Origin: Lepidurus packardi
Taxonomy: Eukaryota; Arthropoda; Branchiopoda; Notostraca; Triopsidae
DNA length: 64,000 nt
NCBI GenBank assembly: GCA_023053545.1
Contig: JAKZAN010000062.1
Coordinates: forward strand, 173,518-237,517
Reading direction: 5' to 3'
The notes under the pieces were generated by a model. The model was not told where the DNA came from, did no database searches, and worked only from the letters and a program-made list of their open reading frames with translations. This document shows, one piece after another, positions 26,046 through 35,700 of this stretch. How positions within the stretch are numbered: the stretch's first letter is position 1; each line of letters begins with the position of its first letter. The translations under genes were made by a program, and so were the position numbers.

Positions 26046-26726
26046 ATGATTCAAGATATAATTACCGCAATTCCGCTCGGCATTTTCTTAAGTTTTCTAA
26101 TCGGACCGGTTTTCTTTGTTCTTTTAGAAACAAGTGCAGTGAAAGGATTTAGAGCTGCTTTAGCTTTTGATTTTGGTGTAATTTTAGCTGATGTTATCTT
26201 TATTTTGATTGCCTATGGCAGTAGTTATCGGCTAATTATGAGCATCAAAAATGATCCGGCTATATTCATTTTTGGCGGGATTTTAATGATAACATATGGT
26301 ATAATTTCTTTTGTGAAACTTCGCAAAGCAAGCAGGCAATTAAGTTCTGACGATGATATTACAGCAGAATTAATTAAGAAAAACTACCGAAATCTTTTTA
26401 TAAAAGGCTTTTTACTCAATTTTATAAACGTAGGAGTGTTGTTGTTTTGGTTTATGATTCTAATTACCATTGGCCCAAAACTGCAATTAAATACCGGCAG
26501 GATGATTACATTCTTTGCCGCCGTAATCGGGACTTATTTAATTGTAGATATTGGTAAGATATTATTAGCTAAGCAGTTAAAAAGCAAATTGACTCCTGCT
26601 AATATTATGAAAGTAAAAAAAATTATAAGCATTCTTCTGGTGATATTCGGACTCGCTATAATGGCACAAGGTTGGTTTCCAAATGATCAAAAATTAGTTA
26701 AAGAAGCATTGGAAAGAATTAAATGA
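26046..26726 (+). CDS. LysE family translocator
   Basis: 226 residues from ATG 26046; a TTG three codons upstream is less likely. Six predicted membrane helices. The N-terminal signature IPLGIFLSFLIGPVFFVLLETSAVKGFRAALAFDFG matches the LysE/RhtB pattern (given here in two overlapping parts: LSFLIGPVFFVLLETS and KGFRAALAFDFG). FLLNFINVGVLLFWF, the equivalent of the conserved asparagine-proline helix, lies near residue 125. Probable exporter of an amino acid or a related metabolite at the inner membrane; substrate not predictable. Confidence 0.88.
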   Translation: MIQDIITAIPLGIFLSFLIGPVFFVLLETSAVKGFRAALAFDFGVILADVIFILIAYGSSYRLIMSIKNDPAIFIFGGILMITYGIISFVKLRKASRQLSSDDDITAELIKKNYRNLFIKGFLLNFINVGVLLFWFMILITIGPKLQLNTGRMITFFAAVIGTYLIVDIGKILLAKQLKSKLTPANIMKVKKIISILLVIFGLAIMAQGWFPNDQKLVKEALERIK

Positions 26727-26776
26727 TTCTCTTTCTAGTTGTGATTAGTTTTTTTATATTTGCCATCCATTCAAAT

Positions 26777-26847
26777 GGCGTCGTGGCCGAGTGGCTAGGC
26801 TGGGCTCTGCAAAAGCTCCTACTGCGGTTCGAATCCGCACGATGCCT
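26777..26847 (+). tRNA. tRNA-Cys (anticodon GCA)
   Basis: 71 nt cloverleaf. Acceptor stem GGCGTCG (26777-26783) pairs with CGATGCC (26840-26846). The anticodon loop CTGCAAA gives GCA. The T arm is TGCGGTTCGAATCCGCA. The D arm is short (GGCCGAGTGGCTAGGC). CCA is not encoded. A strong terminator follows 3 nt later. Confidence 0.95.
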
Positions 26848-26850
26848 CTA

Positions 26851-26881
26851 AAGACCTTCAAGAAATTGAAGGTCTTTTTTT
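26851..26881 (+). terminator. Intrinsic terminator after tRNA-Cys
   Basis: Perfect 11-bp stem AAGACCTTCAA and TTGAAGGTCTT, GAAA tetraloop, T tract. It also covers the end of convergent folB. Confidence 0.93.
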
Positions 26882-27239
26882 ATGTTCTGTATTCTTCTAA
26901 AGTAATCGAAACCGATTCTACATCGCCGCCAATTGGTGGGTTAACTTTTGCAACCGTAACCAATATTCTAGAAACAGTGCTTATTTCATTAAACACCCGT
27001 AAAACAATACGATGGGCAACATGTTCCAATAGTTTTGAGCGTATGTTCATTTCTTCTTTAACGATTGCGTTTAGCAAGACATAATCAACTGTATCCGCTA
27101 AATCATCAGTTTCGCAAGACTTTTTCAAGTCAGCACTAATTTCCAAATCCACAATATAGTCAGAACCAATTTTGCTTTCTTCGATTAAACACCCGTGAAA
27201 TGAGTAGGTTCTGATGTTTTTTAATTTGATAATACCCAT
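26880..27239 (-). CDS. folB: Dihydroneopterin aldolase
   Basis: 119 residues, normal length. It converts dihydroneopterin to hydroxymethyl-dihydropterin and glycolaldehyde in folate synthesis. Motifs: IKLKNIRTYSFHGCLIEE (substrate-pocket Glu), DYVLLNAIVKEE, and LLEHVAHRIV with the active-site region, then KVNPPIGGDVESVSI near the C-terminus. Divergent from glnS; no perfect -7 box was seen upstream. Confidence 0.92.
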   Translation of the reverse strand: MGIIKLKNIRTYSFHGCLIEESKIGSDYIVDLEISADLKKSCETDDLADTVDYVLLNAIVKEEMNIRSKLLEHVAHRIVLRVFNEISTVSRILVTVAKVNPPIGGDVESVSITLEEYRT

Positions 27240-27337
27240 AAAAACAATTGATTTTTTAAGCGATTAAAAGTAATAAATATTGTTGGGTCTAGCTAAATTA
27301 GGACGCAGTTCCTAAGCCGAAAAACCAACAATTTTGA

Positions 27338-27345
27338 TAACTTTG
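27338..27345 (+). promoter_or_regulatory. -7 promoter box for glnS
   Basis: TAACTTTG, a perfect match, 19 bp before the glnS ATG. Confidence 0.5.
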
Positions 27346-27364
27346 CGGCTTTAGAAAAAGAAAC

Positions 27365-29464
27365 ATGTCAGCAGAAGAAAAGTCACTCAATTTTATAGAG
27401 CAAATCATTCAAGAAGATCTAAACAACGGCTTATCAAAAGAGTCGCTTCGTTTTCGTTTTCCGCCTGAGCCTAATGGCTATTTGCATATCGGTCACGCCA
27501 GTTCGATTGCGTTAAACTTTGGTTTGGGTATCGATTTTAATGCGCCAGTTAACCTTCGTTTCGACGACACAAATCCAGCAAAAGAAGAGCAAGAATTTGT
27601 TGACGCTATTAAACGTGATGTTCAGTGGTTGGGCTATCAGTGGGCGGAGGAGCGCTATGCTTCAGATTATTTTCAGCAGTTGTATGATTGGGCAATTGAA
27701 TTCATAAAAAGAGGTAAGGCTTATGTTGATAGTCAAACCTCAGAAGAGATGGCAATTCAGAAGGGAACACCAACTATTCCAGGCGTCGACAGTCCGTATC
27801 GAAATCGTTCTGTTGAAGAGAATTTGGATTTGTTTGAGCGTATGAAAAACGGCGAATTTCCTGAAGGCGCTCATATTTTGCGTGCTAAAATTGACATGAA
27901 ATCGACAAACATGTTAATGCGTGATCCGATTATGTACCGCATTCTACACAAACACCACCACCGAACAGGAAATAAATGGTGTATATATCCAATGTATGAT
28001 TGGGCGCATGGTGAAAGTGATTATATCGAAAGTATTTCGCACTCATTTTGTACATTAGAATTTTTGCCGCACAGAGAATTATACGATTGGTTTTTAGACC
28101 AAGTGTATACCCCAGAAACAACGCGACCAAAACAACGCGAATTCGCCCGCAGAAATTTATCGCACACGGTTGTTAGTAAGCGAAAATTAATGCAGTTGGT
28201 TTCAGAAAAGCACGTAGTCGGTTGGGATGACCCTCGTATGTCGACTATTTCTGGACTGCGTCGACGTGGTTATACAGCAGCATCACTGCGCAATTTTGCC
28301 AATGCAATCGGGATTGCAAAACGCGACAATTTGATTGATGTTTCTTTATTGGAATTCTACATTAGAGAGGATTTAAACAAGATTGCACCTCGTGTAATGG
28401 CCGTTCTTGATCCTATAAAAGTCATTATTACCAACTATCCAGCAGGAAACGAAGAATGGCTAGATGCCGAAAATAACCAAGAAGATGAAGCCGCTGGTTT
28501 CAGAAAAGTACCGTTTTCAAGGGAAATATACATAGAAAGAGAAGATTTTCTAGAACACGCACCAGCGAAGTTTTTTAGGTTAAGCATTGGTAAAGAAGTT
28601 AGACTAAAAAATGCTTATATCATTCAAGGACAATCGGTTGTCAAGGATACTGATGGAAATATCACGGAAATTCACGCTGTTTATGATGTGGATAGCTTGA
28701 GCGGTAGCGGAACCGAAGCCAGTATGCGAAAAGTGAGCGGCACGCTTCATTGGGTTTCTGTTGCGCATGCAGTTGCAGCAGAAGTTCGTTTGTATGACCG
28801 CCTTTTTACAGACGAAGCGCCAGATTCGCACAAGGACAAGAACTTCCTCGATTTTGTGAACCCAGAGTCTTTAAAAGTGGTTACAGGCTATCTAGAACCA
28901 AGTCTGAAAGGTGCGGTTGTTGAAGATAAATTCCAGTTCCAAAGGCTTGGCTATTTTACGGTTGATAAGGATTCTACTGATAATTTGATGGTTTTCAACA
29001 GAACAGTGGGCCTTAAGGATGCTTGGGAAGAGAAAGGCAAGAAAGAAGAAAATGCGATTAACAATGGATTGAAAGAAATTAACCGTTATTTCAAGGTTGA
29101 TTCTGATAATGAGCGAAACGAAATTGAAAATGCGATTGGAACAAACTTGAAATCCATTTCAAATTTTAGTTTACTGCAGAATGTAATTCGGAAGAACATC
29201 AACAACAATAAAACTTCGTTGCTTTTTGCAAATTGGATTTTAAAGTATAACGACAAAATTTCAACTTCGGATCTTGAACTTGAAGTGTTGCACAAATTAT
29301 ACGGCATGTCTTTAAAAAGTGAATCTTCATTTGTTCGAGAAGCAACATTGCGAATTTTGAAAGATGATACCGCAAATGTCAATTTCTTTTCTGAACAGCT
29401 TCAAAAAATGAAAGAAACGGAAAAAAACGAAATTGTTCGCAATTTGATTGGTGAATTGACATAA
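27365..29464 (+). CDS. glnS: Glutamine--tRNA ligase fused to a YqeY domain
   Basis: 699 residues. Class I synthetase: HIGH-type motif PPEPNGYLHIGHA near residue 33, KMSKS-type motif VVSKRKLMQL near residue 272, and the anticodon-binding beta barrels at about 355-555. An extra C-terminal domain from about residue 565 (NAINNGLKEINRYF onward) matches the YqeY/GatB-tail fold, which in other GlnRS proteins helps tRNA-Gln recognition. It charges tRNA-Gln directly, so this organism need not use the transamidation route. Two terminators follow. Confidence 0.95.
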   Translation: MSAEEKSLNFIEQIIQEDLNNGLSKESLRFRFPPEPNGYLHIGHASSIALNFGLGIDFNAPVNLRFDDTNPAKEEQEFVDAIKRDVQWLGYQWAEERYASDYFQQLYDWAIEFIKRGKAYVDSQTSEEMAIQKGTPTIPGVDSPYRNRSVEENLDLFERMKNGEFPEGAHILRAKIDMKSTNMLMRDPIMYRILHKHHHRTGNKWCIYPMYDWAHGESDYIESISHSFCTLEFLPHRELYDWFLDQVYTPETTRPKQREFARRNLSHTVVSKRKLMQLVSEKHVVGWDDPRMSTISGLRRRGYTAASLRNFANAIGIAKRDNLIDVSLLEFYIREDLNKIAPRVMAVLDPIKVIITNYPAGNEEWLDAENNQEDEAAGFRKVPFSREIYIEREDFLEHAPAKFFRLSIGKEVRLKNAYIIQGQSVVKDTDGNITEIHAVYDVDSLSGSGTEASMRKVSGTLHWVSVAHAVAAEVRLYDRLFTDEAPDSHKDKNFLDFVNPESLKVVTGYLEPSLKGAVVEDKFQFQRLGYFTVDKDSTDNLMVFNRTVGLKDAWEEKGKKEENAINNGLKEINRYFKVDSDNERNEIENAIGTNLKSISNFSLLQNVIRKNINNNKTSLLFANWILKYNDKISTSDLELEVLHKLYGMSLKSESSFVREATLRILKDDTANVNFFSEQLQKMKETEKNEIVRNLIGELT

Positions 29465-29478
29465 ACAGTAAAAAATCT

Positions 29479-29515
29479 AAACTATAATAAAAAGTAATCA
29501 AATTATAGTTTTACA
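29479..29515 (+). terminator. First hairpin after glnS
   Basis: AAACTATAAT (29479-29488) pairs with ATTATAGTTT (29502-29511) across a 13-nt loop, with a short T run. AT-rich and weaker than the next hairpin. Confidence 0.5.
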
Positions 29516-29537
29516 TAGTTTTTATAAATAGAAATCG

Positions 29538-29571
29538 ACGCGTTTAAATTTATTTTAAGCGCGTTTCTTTT
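29538..29571 (+). terminator. Second intrinsic terminator after glnS
   Basis: ACGCGTTTAAA (29538-29548) pairs with TTTAAGCGCGT (29554-29564) with one G-T pair, 5-nt loop, then TTCTTTTT. The rest of the gap up to 29721 holds a small GCCG/CGGC hairpin (29639-29660) and nothing else recognised. Confidence 0.85.
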
Positions 29572-29721
29572 TGTTGCGACGTCTTTGGACATTATGCATC
29601 GTGATCTTGTAAGTAATACGCTCTATTTAGTTTTTTATGCCGAAAACGTAGTTTAACGGCGTCTTAACATGAAAAGTCTGCATTTGGTGCTATCTTTAAT
29701 AATAATTCAAAATATAAAATC

Positions 29722-30039
29722 ATGTCAAATAAATCAACAATCGCTTTAGCTGTTTTAGCAGGCGCAGCAATTGGTGCGGCAATCGGAATTTTAATGGCGC
29801 CCGATAAAGGAACAAATACCCGTCGAAAAATTAAAGATGGAATTGACGATGCTGCAGAGGATCTTAAAAGCAAATATAATGAAGCTGCAGAAAATTTGAA
29901 GCAGAAGGCTAGCGACTTAAATGTTGATGAAACTTTTGATGAAATGATTTCAAGAATCAAACAAAAGTCGGAAGATGTACTCGGCTTTTTAGAGTCGAAG
30001 GTTAATGCGATGAAAAATGAAGCATCAAATATGAAATAA
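29722..30039 (+). CDS. YtxH domain-containing small membrane protein
   Basis: 105 residues. One N-terminal membrane helix (ALAVLAGAAIGAAIGILMAPDKG) with the MAPDKGTNTRRKIKDG motif typical of YtxH proteins, followed by a long amphipathic helix of about 75 residues rich in Lys, Glu and Ala (coiled-coil-like). The family is linked to general stress in Bacillus; its role here is unknown. A near-consensus -7 box (TATCTTTA, 29691-29698) lies upstream and a bidirectional terminator downstream. Confidence 0.85.
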   Translation: MSNKSTIALAVLAGAAIGAAIGILMAPDKGTNTRRKIKDGIDDAAEDLKSKYNEAAENLKQKASDLNVDETFDEMISRIKQKSEDVLGFLESKVNAMKNEASNMK

Positions 30040-30040
30040 A

Positions 30041-30067
30041 AAAAAGAGGCCGTTAAGCCTCTTTTTT
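30041..30067. terminator. Bidirectional terminator between ytxH and the SPFH gene
   Basis: AAAAAGAGGC (30041-30050) and GCCTCTTTTT (30057-30066) around a CGTTAA loop. The A run on one side and T run on the other suit convergent transcripts. Confidence 0.9.
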
Positions 30068-30071
30068 GTTT

Positions 30072-31067
30072 TTATGATTCTTGTTCGCCACCATCTTTGA
30101 GGTTCTGATAATCATCAGACGGCTTAAAATCGTCTTGTTTCTTATTGACTTTTTTCTTGGAGCCTTGCTTCATTGCTTCGCCAATTTGGTTTGAAGCCGT
30201 GAACGAAGCCACCATATTGTTTAGCATATCACTTCCGGCTTGAGGTGAATTTGGCAATAAAATTAGATTAGAATTAGCATCAGCGCCAATTGCTTGTAGC
30301 GTATCATAATGCTGTGTCACCACAATTAAGGCAGAAGCTTCTTGCGAATTTATCCCAACCTTATTCAACACATCAACGCTTTCAACCAAACCTCTTGCAA
30401 TTTCACGCCTTTGATCAGCGATACCTTGTCCTTGCAAACGCTTGCTTTCTGCTTCCGCTTTCGCTTTTGCAACAATTCTTATTCTTGAGCTTTCCGCTTC
30501 GAATTCGGCAGCAGTTTTTTCTCTATCGGCTGCATTAATCCTATTCATGGCATTTTTTACTTGAATATCTGGGTCGATATCAGTAACCAATGTATTGATT
30601 ATGTCGTATCCATAAGTTGTCATGGCTTCATTAAGTTCCCTTTTAACGGCGATTGCAATGTCGTCTTTTCTTTCAAAAACATCATCCAAACGCAATTTTG
30701 GAACTTCGGCGCGAACAACGTCAAAAACATATGCTGTAATTTGATCGTGTGGGTATTCCAAGCGGTAGAACGCATCATATACCTTATCCTTAATAACCAT
30801 AAATTGAACTGACACTTTCAGTTTTACGAATACGTTATCCTTGGTTTTAGTTTCAATAATTACGTCTAACTGTGTAATTTTAAGGTTTATTTTTCCCGCA
30901 ATTTTATCAATTATAGGGATTTTTAGTTGTAGACCTGAATGTCTGATGCTCTGAAATTTTCCAAAGCGCTCGACAATCGCGGATGTTTGCTGCTTCACCG
31001 TAAAAAAGGAAGACAGAAAAATAAAAAGTGCTATTAGTAGAAAAAACACCAGTGCAAAATTTCCCAT
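30072..31067 (-). CDS. SPFH/Band 7 domain protein (stomatin/HflK-like)
   Basis: 331 residues. An N-terminal membrane helix (1-23) is followed by FFTVKQQTSAIVERFGKFQSI, the usual start of the Band 7 domain (to about 200), and by an Ala/Glu-rich helix with EAESKRLQGQGIADQRREIARG, as in stomatin/paraslipin proteins. The last 40 residues are charged. Expected to form oligomeric membrane scaffolds that organise membrane domains or regulate proteolysis. It lies 66 bp after gltX on the same strand. Confidence 0.9.
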   Translation of the reverse strand: MGNFALVFFLLIALFIFLSSFFTVKQQTSAIVERFGKFQSIRHSGLQLKIPIIDKIAGKINLKITQLDVIIETKTKDNVFVKLKVSVQFMVIKDKVYDAFYRLEYPHDQITAYVFDVVRAEVPKLRLDDVFERKDDIAIAVKRELNEAMTTYGYDIINTLVTDIDPDIQVKNAMNRINAADREKTAAEFEAESSRIRIVAKAKAEAESKRLQGQGIADQRREIARGLVESVDVLNKVGINSQEASALIVVTQHYDTLQAIGADANSNLILLPNSPQAGSDMLNNMVASFTASNQIGEAMKQGSKKKVNKKQDDFKPSDDYQNLKDGGEQES

Positions 31068-31133
31068 AGAATTGATTTTTAAGTTTTTAATGAGGTTAAA
31101 GTACGAAATTTTCGCTGATTATTTAAAGCGAAT

Positions 31134-32657
31134 CTAAAATTGTGCGATTGCTTTTTTAATGCGATGCGTGGTCTCGGTTTTGCCAATCATTTCAACAATA
31201 TCAAACAAGTGCGGACCTTTTAATGCGCCTACGAGGCTCAATCTGAACGGCTGCATGATTTTCCCCATTCCAATTTCGTTTGTAGTCATCCATTCTTTCA
31301 CAATAGTTTCAATATTGACTGAACTGAAGTCTTCGATATTTTCAAGTACATCAATCAAATTTGTCATTAATTGGCCCGTGTCTTCTTTCCAGTTTTTTGA
31401 CGCCTTTTCGTCATAGGTTTCTGGTGCCACGAAAAAGTAGTCGCTCAGGTCGTAGAATTCCGATACGAAATGTGCCCGTTCCTTAATTAGGGAAACGACC
31501 TTGGTTACGTATGGCAGATCTGCAATAATATTTTTTGCTGCGAGAATTGCCATGAAATCAGCTGCAAGAAGCTCGTCATTTCTTTTCACAAGATATTGGT
31601 GGTTGAACCACTTGTTTTTTTCTGGATCAAATTTAGCACCTGCTTTATGCACGCGACTTAAGTCGAAAGCCGAAACCAATTCGTCCAACGAAAACAATTC
31701 TTTATCCGTTCCATCGTTCCAACCCAATAGCGCTAGAAAATTAATTACAGCTTCTGGGAAATAACCATTTTCCCGATAACCAGCCGAAATACTTTCCGTC
31801 TGCTCTGCTGATGCTGCTTGAATCCATTGCAATGGAAAAACTGGAAAGCCCAATTTGTCGCCATCTCTTTTGGATAATTTACCGTTTCCAATTGGCTTCA
31901 AGATTAACGGTAAATGTGCAAATTCTGGTGCTTCCCATCCAAATGAACGGTATAATAGAGCATGTAATGGCATCGACGGAAGCCATTCTTCTCCTCGAAT
32001 TACATGACTTGTTTCCATCAAATGATCATCAACAATATTGGCCAAATGATAGGTTGGCATGCCGTCGCTTTTGAAGAGGACTTTATCATCCAATAAATTA
32101 GTGTCGAATTTTATATCACCTCTAATAATGTCGTGAAGGTGCAGTGTTTCGTTTACTGGTGTTTTAAATCTGATTACGTAAGGCAAATTTGATGCTAATT
32201 TCTGTGCGGTTTCAGCTGCAGATAGTGACAATGAATTGTCCAATCCCATTCTGGTCGCGTGATTGTATATAAACGTTTGTCCGGTTTGTTCTAAGTTTTT
32301 GCGTGCTTCATCAAGTGCTTCGCTGGAATCGAATGCATAATAAGCATTGCCGCTTGCGATTAATTGATCTGCATATTGTTTGTAGATTGGTTTTCGGTCG
32401 CTTTGTCTGTATGGCGCAAATTTTTCGTTTTTTCCAACGGTCTCGTCTGGAGCAATTCCGAGCCATTCGAGAGCCTCCATAATATATTGTTCTGCGCCGG
32501 GAACGAAGCGATTTTGGTCTGTGTCTTCTATCCTGAGGTAAAACGTTCCACCATGTTTTTTAGCAAATAGGTAATTGAAAAGCGCTGTTCTAACGCCGCC
32601 AATGTGTAGCGGCCCAGTTGGACTTGGTGCAAAGCGCACTCTAATTGGTTTGGACAT
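31134..32657 (-). CDS. gltX: Glutamate--tRNA ligase
   Basis: 507 residues. Class I synthetase: HIGH region RFAPSPTGPLHIGGVRTALFNYL near residue 8 (the HIGG form of GltX; SPTGPLHIGGVRTALFNYL shown without its first residues), EDTDQNRFVPGAE, GEEWLPSMPLH, and the KMSKS motif GKLSKRDGDKLG near residue 260. The C-terminal anticodon-binding helical domain ends in RIKKAIAQF. It charges tRNA-Glu for translation. A perfect -7 box is 19 bp upstream. Confidence 0.96.
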   Translation of the reverse strand: MSKPIRVRFAPSPTGPLHIGGVRTALFNYLFAKKHGGTFYLRIEDTDQNRFVPGAEQYIMEALEWLGIAPDETVGKNEKFAPYRQSDRKPIYKQYADQLIASGNAYYAFDSSEALDEARKNLEQTGQTFIYNHATRMGLDNSLSLSAAETAQKLASNLPYVIRFKTPVNETLHLHDIIRGDIKFDTNLLDDKVLFKSDGMPTYHLANIVDDHLMETSHVIRGEEWLPSMPLHALLYRSFGWEAPEFAHLPLILKPIGNGKLSKRDGDKLGFPVFPLQWIQAASAEQTESISAGYRENGYFPEAVINFLALLGWNDGTDKELFSLDELVSAFDLSRVHKAGAKFDPEKNKWFNHQYLVKRNDELLAADFMAILAAKNIIADLPYVTKVVSLIKERAHFVSEFYDLSDYFFVAPETYDEKASKNWKEDTGQLMTNLIDVLENIEDFSSVNIETIVKEWMTTNEIGMGKIMQPFRLSLVGALKGPHLFDIVEMIGKTETTHRIKKAIAQF

Positions 32658-32675
32658 TTTGATTTAATTTTACCG

Positions 32676-32683
32676 CAAAGATA
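32676..32683 (-). promoter_or_regulatory. -7 promoter box for gltX
   Basis: Minus-strand TATCTTTG, a perfect match, 19 bp before the gltX ATG. Confidence 0.5.
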
Positions 32684-32725
32684 CAATTTGACGTTGGCAA
32701 AAAATAACGTCCGAGTTTTATCGTT

Positions 32726-32753
32726 TTGTAAATCATATAAAATCGTACTTTTA
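32726..32753 (+). promoter_or_regulatory. Candidate promoter for the DUF4175 gene
   Basis: TTG (32726-32728), 17-bp spacer, TACTTTTA (32746-32753, one mismatch to TAnnTTTG), 22 bp before the GTG start. Confidence 0.45.
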
Positions 32754-32775
32754 GCGGTTATAAATAAATTTAATT

Positions 32776-35700
32776 GTGACTACTTCCAATATCATTTACG
32801 ACAAGTTAGAGGCGTTCATTAAGAAATATTATGCAAACGAGTTGTTGCGTGGTCTGATTTTCTTTGTGGGTTTGGGACTGATCTATTTCTTTTTTACGCT
32901 GGTTGTAGAATATTTTTTGTGGCTAAAGCCAATGGGAAGGTCGATTTTGTTTTATTTATTTGTTGTTGTCGAATTGTATCTATTGTCTCGATATGTCGTT
33001 TTCCCGCTTTTTAAGTTGTTTAAAATTCGAAAGGGCATGGACTATGCGCAGGCAGCAACTATCATCGGGAGCCATTTTTCGGAAGTTAGTGACAAGCTAA
33101 TTAATTTTTTGCAGCTATCGCAAAGTGCTCAGGAATCAGAGTTATTGCTGGCTTCAATCGCACAAAAATCGAACGATTTGCGGCCTGTTCCATTCGTCAA
33201 GGCAGTGTCTTATGCTCAGAATCGGAAGTACTTGCCTTTAGCTATAATTCCCATAGTGGTGTTCGCTTTCTTTTTTGTGACAGGCAATGGTGCCGTAATT
33301 TCACAAAGTTTAAATCGGGTGGTAAATTATAAGCAGCAATTTTTGCCGCCGGCGCCTTTCCGATTTGAGTTAATGAATGACAGTTTAGTGGCAGAGCAAA
33401 ATAAGGACTACACCATCAAATTCAGAACTGTTGGCACGGTAGTCCCAGAAAATGCTACAATTATGTTTGGAGGCGAAAGTTACTTTATGGAGAGTGATAA
33501 GCCAGGCGAATTTTCTTTTAAGGTGGCAAACCCTGGTTCAACCTTAAATTTTCATGTGGAGGCAAATGGCATTTCATCTGCAGATTTTCAGTTGGAAGTT
33601 CGAGCGGTTCCTGCTATCGCTAATTTTGAAATGCAATTGGTTTTCCCAGAATATCTCCGCCGTAAATCCGAAATCATACAAGGAACCGGTAATGCAATTG
33701 TACCAGAAGGAACCACTGTGAAGTGGCGAATTAATACGATTGCTACCGATGGCGTTTTACTTGATGACGGCGTGAGTATTTCTAAGTTTACGCAATCAGG
33801 CGCATCGTTTTTATATTTAAAATCAATACGCGAAAGCATTAATTACCAAATTAGGACATCCAATAGAACTGTTGCTAATTATGAAACGTTAGCCTATCAG
33901 ATCGCTACAATCAAAGATCAGTACCCTAGCATTGCGGTTGATGTTGCGCCTGATTCATTAAAAGTAGAAGGCAATTTTCTTTTAGGACAGGTTAGCGATG
34001 ATTATGGGCTTTCTAAGCTGCAGGTTGTGTACTATCCAAAAGGCCAAGCAAGTGCCTCAAAAAGCTCCGAATTGCCTGTCAAAAAGAATAATTACGACCG
34101 ATTCGTTTTTTCATTTCCTGGCACACTTCCGATTTCCAAGGGTGTGGTATATGATTTTTATTTTGAAATTTTTGATAACGATGTTTTGCATCATTACAAA
34201 AGCACAAAATCCAGTGTGTTTTCCAGCAGAATTGAAACCGACCGAGAACAAGAAGACAAGATTTTACGGCAGCAAAGCGATAATATCAATAGCATGAGCA
34301 AATCTCTTAAAAATCAAGAGAAGCAAATTTCCGAAATGGAAAAGTTGCAAAAAATGGGCAAGGAAAAAACCAGTTTGGATTTTAAAGACCAACAAAAGGT
34401 TAATGATTTCATCAATCGCCAAAAGCAGCAAGACGAAATGATGAAAGAATTTGCAAAAAAGATGGATGAGAATCTTGAGAAGATTAAGACCAACAAGAAA
34501 GACGAAATGAAGGATGAGCTGAAGAAGCGTCTTGAAAATGTTGAGCAGGACATCGAAAAGAATAAGAAACTTTTAGACGAGTTGAAGGACTTAAATGACA
34601 AAATAAAAAACGAGGAATTGTTTGAGAAGATGGATAAGCTGAAGCAAACAGCAAAAAATCAGTCGAAGACACTTGCGCAATTGGTTGAACTTACCAAGAA
34701 ATTTTACGTAGAAAAAAAGGCAAAACAATTAGCAGATAAGTTGAATAATTTGGCCGAAAAGCAGAATGATTTATCAGAAAAGGACAAGGAAAACAATGCT
34801 GAAAATCAGCAGGAAATCAACAAAGAATTTGAGAAAATAAAAGAAGAGTTGGACGAATTGAGCAAAGAAAATAAAACACTCAAAAAACCAATTGAACTTC
34901 CAAACGACGATAAGAAGGAAAAGGGCATATCTGAAGATTTGCAAAAAGCAAAGGAAGATCTGCAAAAGAACAGTGCAGCTAAAGCCAAACCGAAACAGAA
35001 GAACGCTGCAAAGCAGATGAAGGAAATGGGTGCGAAAATGGCTGAAAGTATGGGTCAAGGAGCACAGAACGAGATGGAAGAAGACGTGAAGATGCTGCGC
35101 CAAGTCCTGGACAACTTATTGGCATATTCCTATGCGCAAGAAGATTTGATGAAGCAATTTAGGGGTCTTAAGCGTGGGGCGCCTAGTTTTAATAAGAACC
35201 TTAAAATGCAGCAAGACCTGAAGCAGCAATTCAAACATGTCGATGACAGTCTGTTTGCGATGTCGTTGCGAAACCCTAAAATTGCAGAAGGCATTACCAA
35301 GGAGATTGGAAACGTCCATTACAACATCGACAAAGCGTTGGAATCTCTTGCAGAATCTATTATTCCTAAGGGTGCAGGACATCAGCAATACGCAGTTTCA
35401 TCTGCTAATAAATTGGCAGACATGCTCAGTGATGTTTTAAACAATATGCAAATGTCTTTGTCTGGCTCTGGCGAAGGAAAACCCAAGCCTGGTAAGGGCG
35501 ACGGCGAAGGTATGCAGCTTCCTGACATCATCAAAAAGCAAGAGGGGCTAGCGCAGAAAATGCAAGGTTCAAAGCCCGGAGATAAGCCCGGAGACAAACC
35601 GGGAGACAAACCTGGTGAAAAGGTTGCTGATGGCAAAAAGGGAGAGGGCAAAAAGGCAGGTCAAGGTGCTGGAGCCGGCGATGGTGAGGGTGAGAATGGC

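Noticed and set aside
34774..35103. Phe/Leu-rich minus-strand ORF
   Set aside because: Antisense of the Lys/Glu-rich coiled coil of the DUF4175 gene; the hydrophobic composition is a mirror effect.
35382..35651. Minus-strand ORF with SPGL repeats
   Set aside because: Antisense image of the 12-bp KPGD tandem repeat, not an independent gene.
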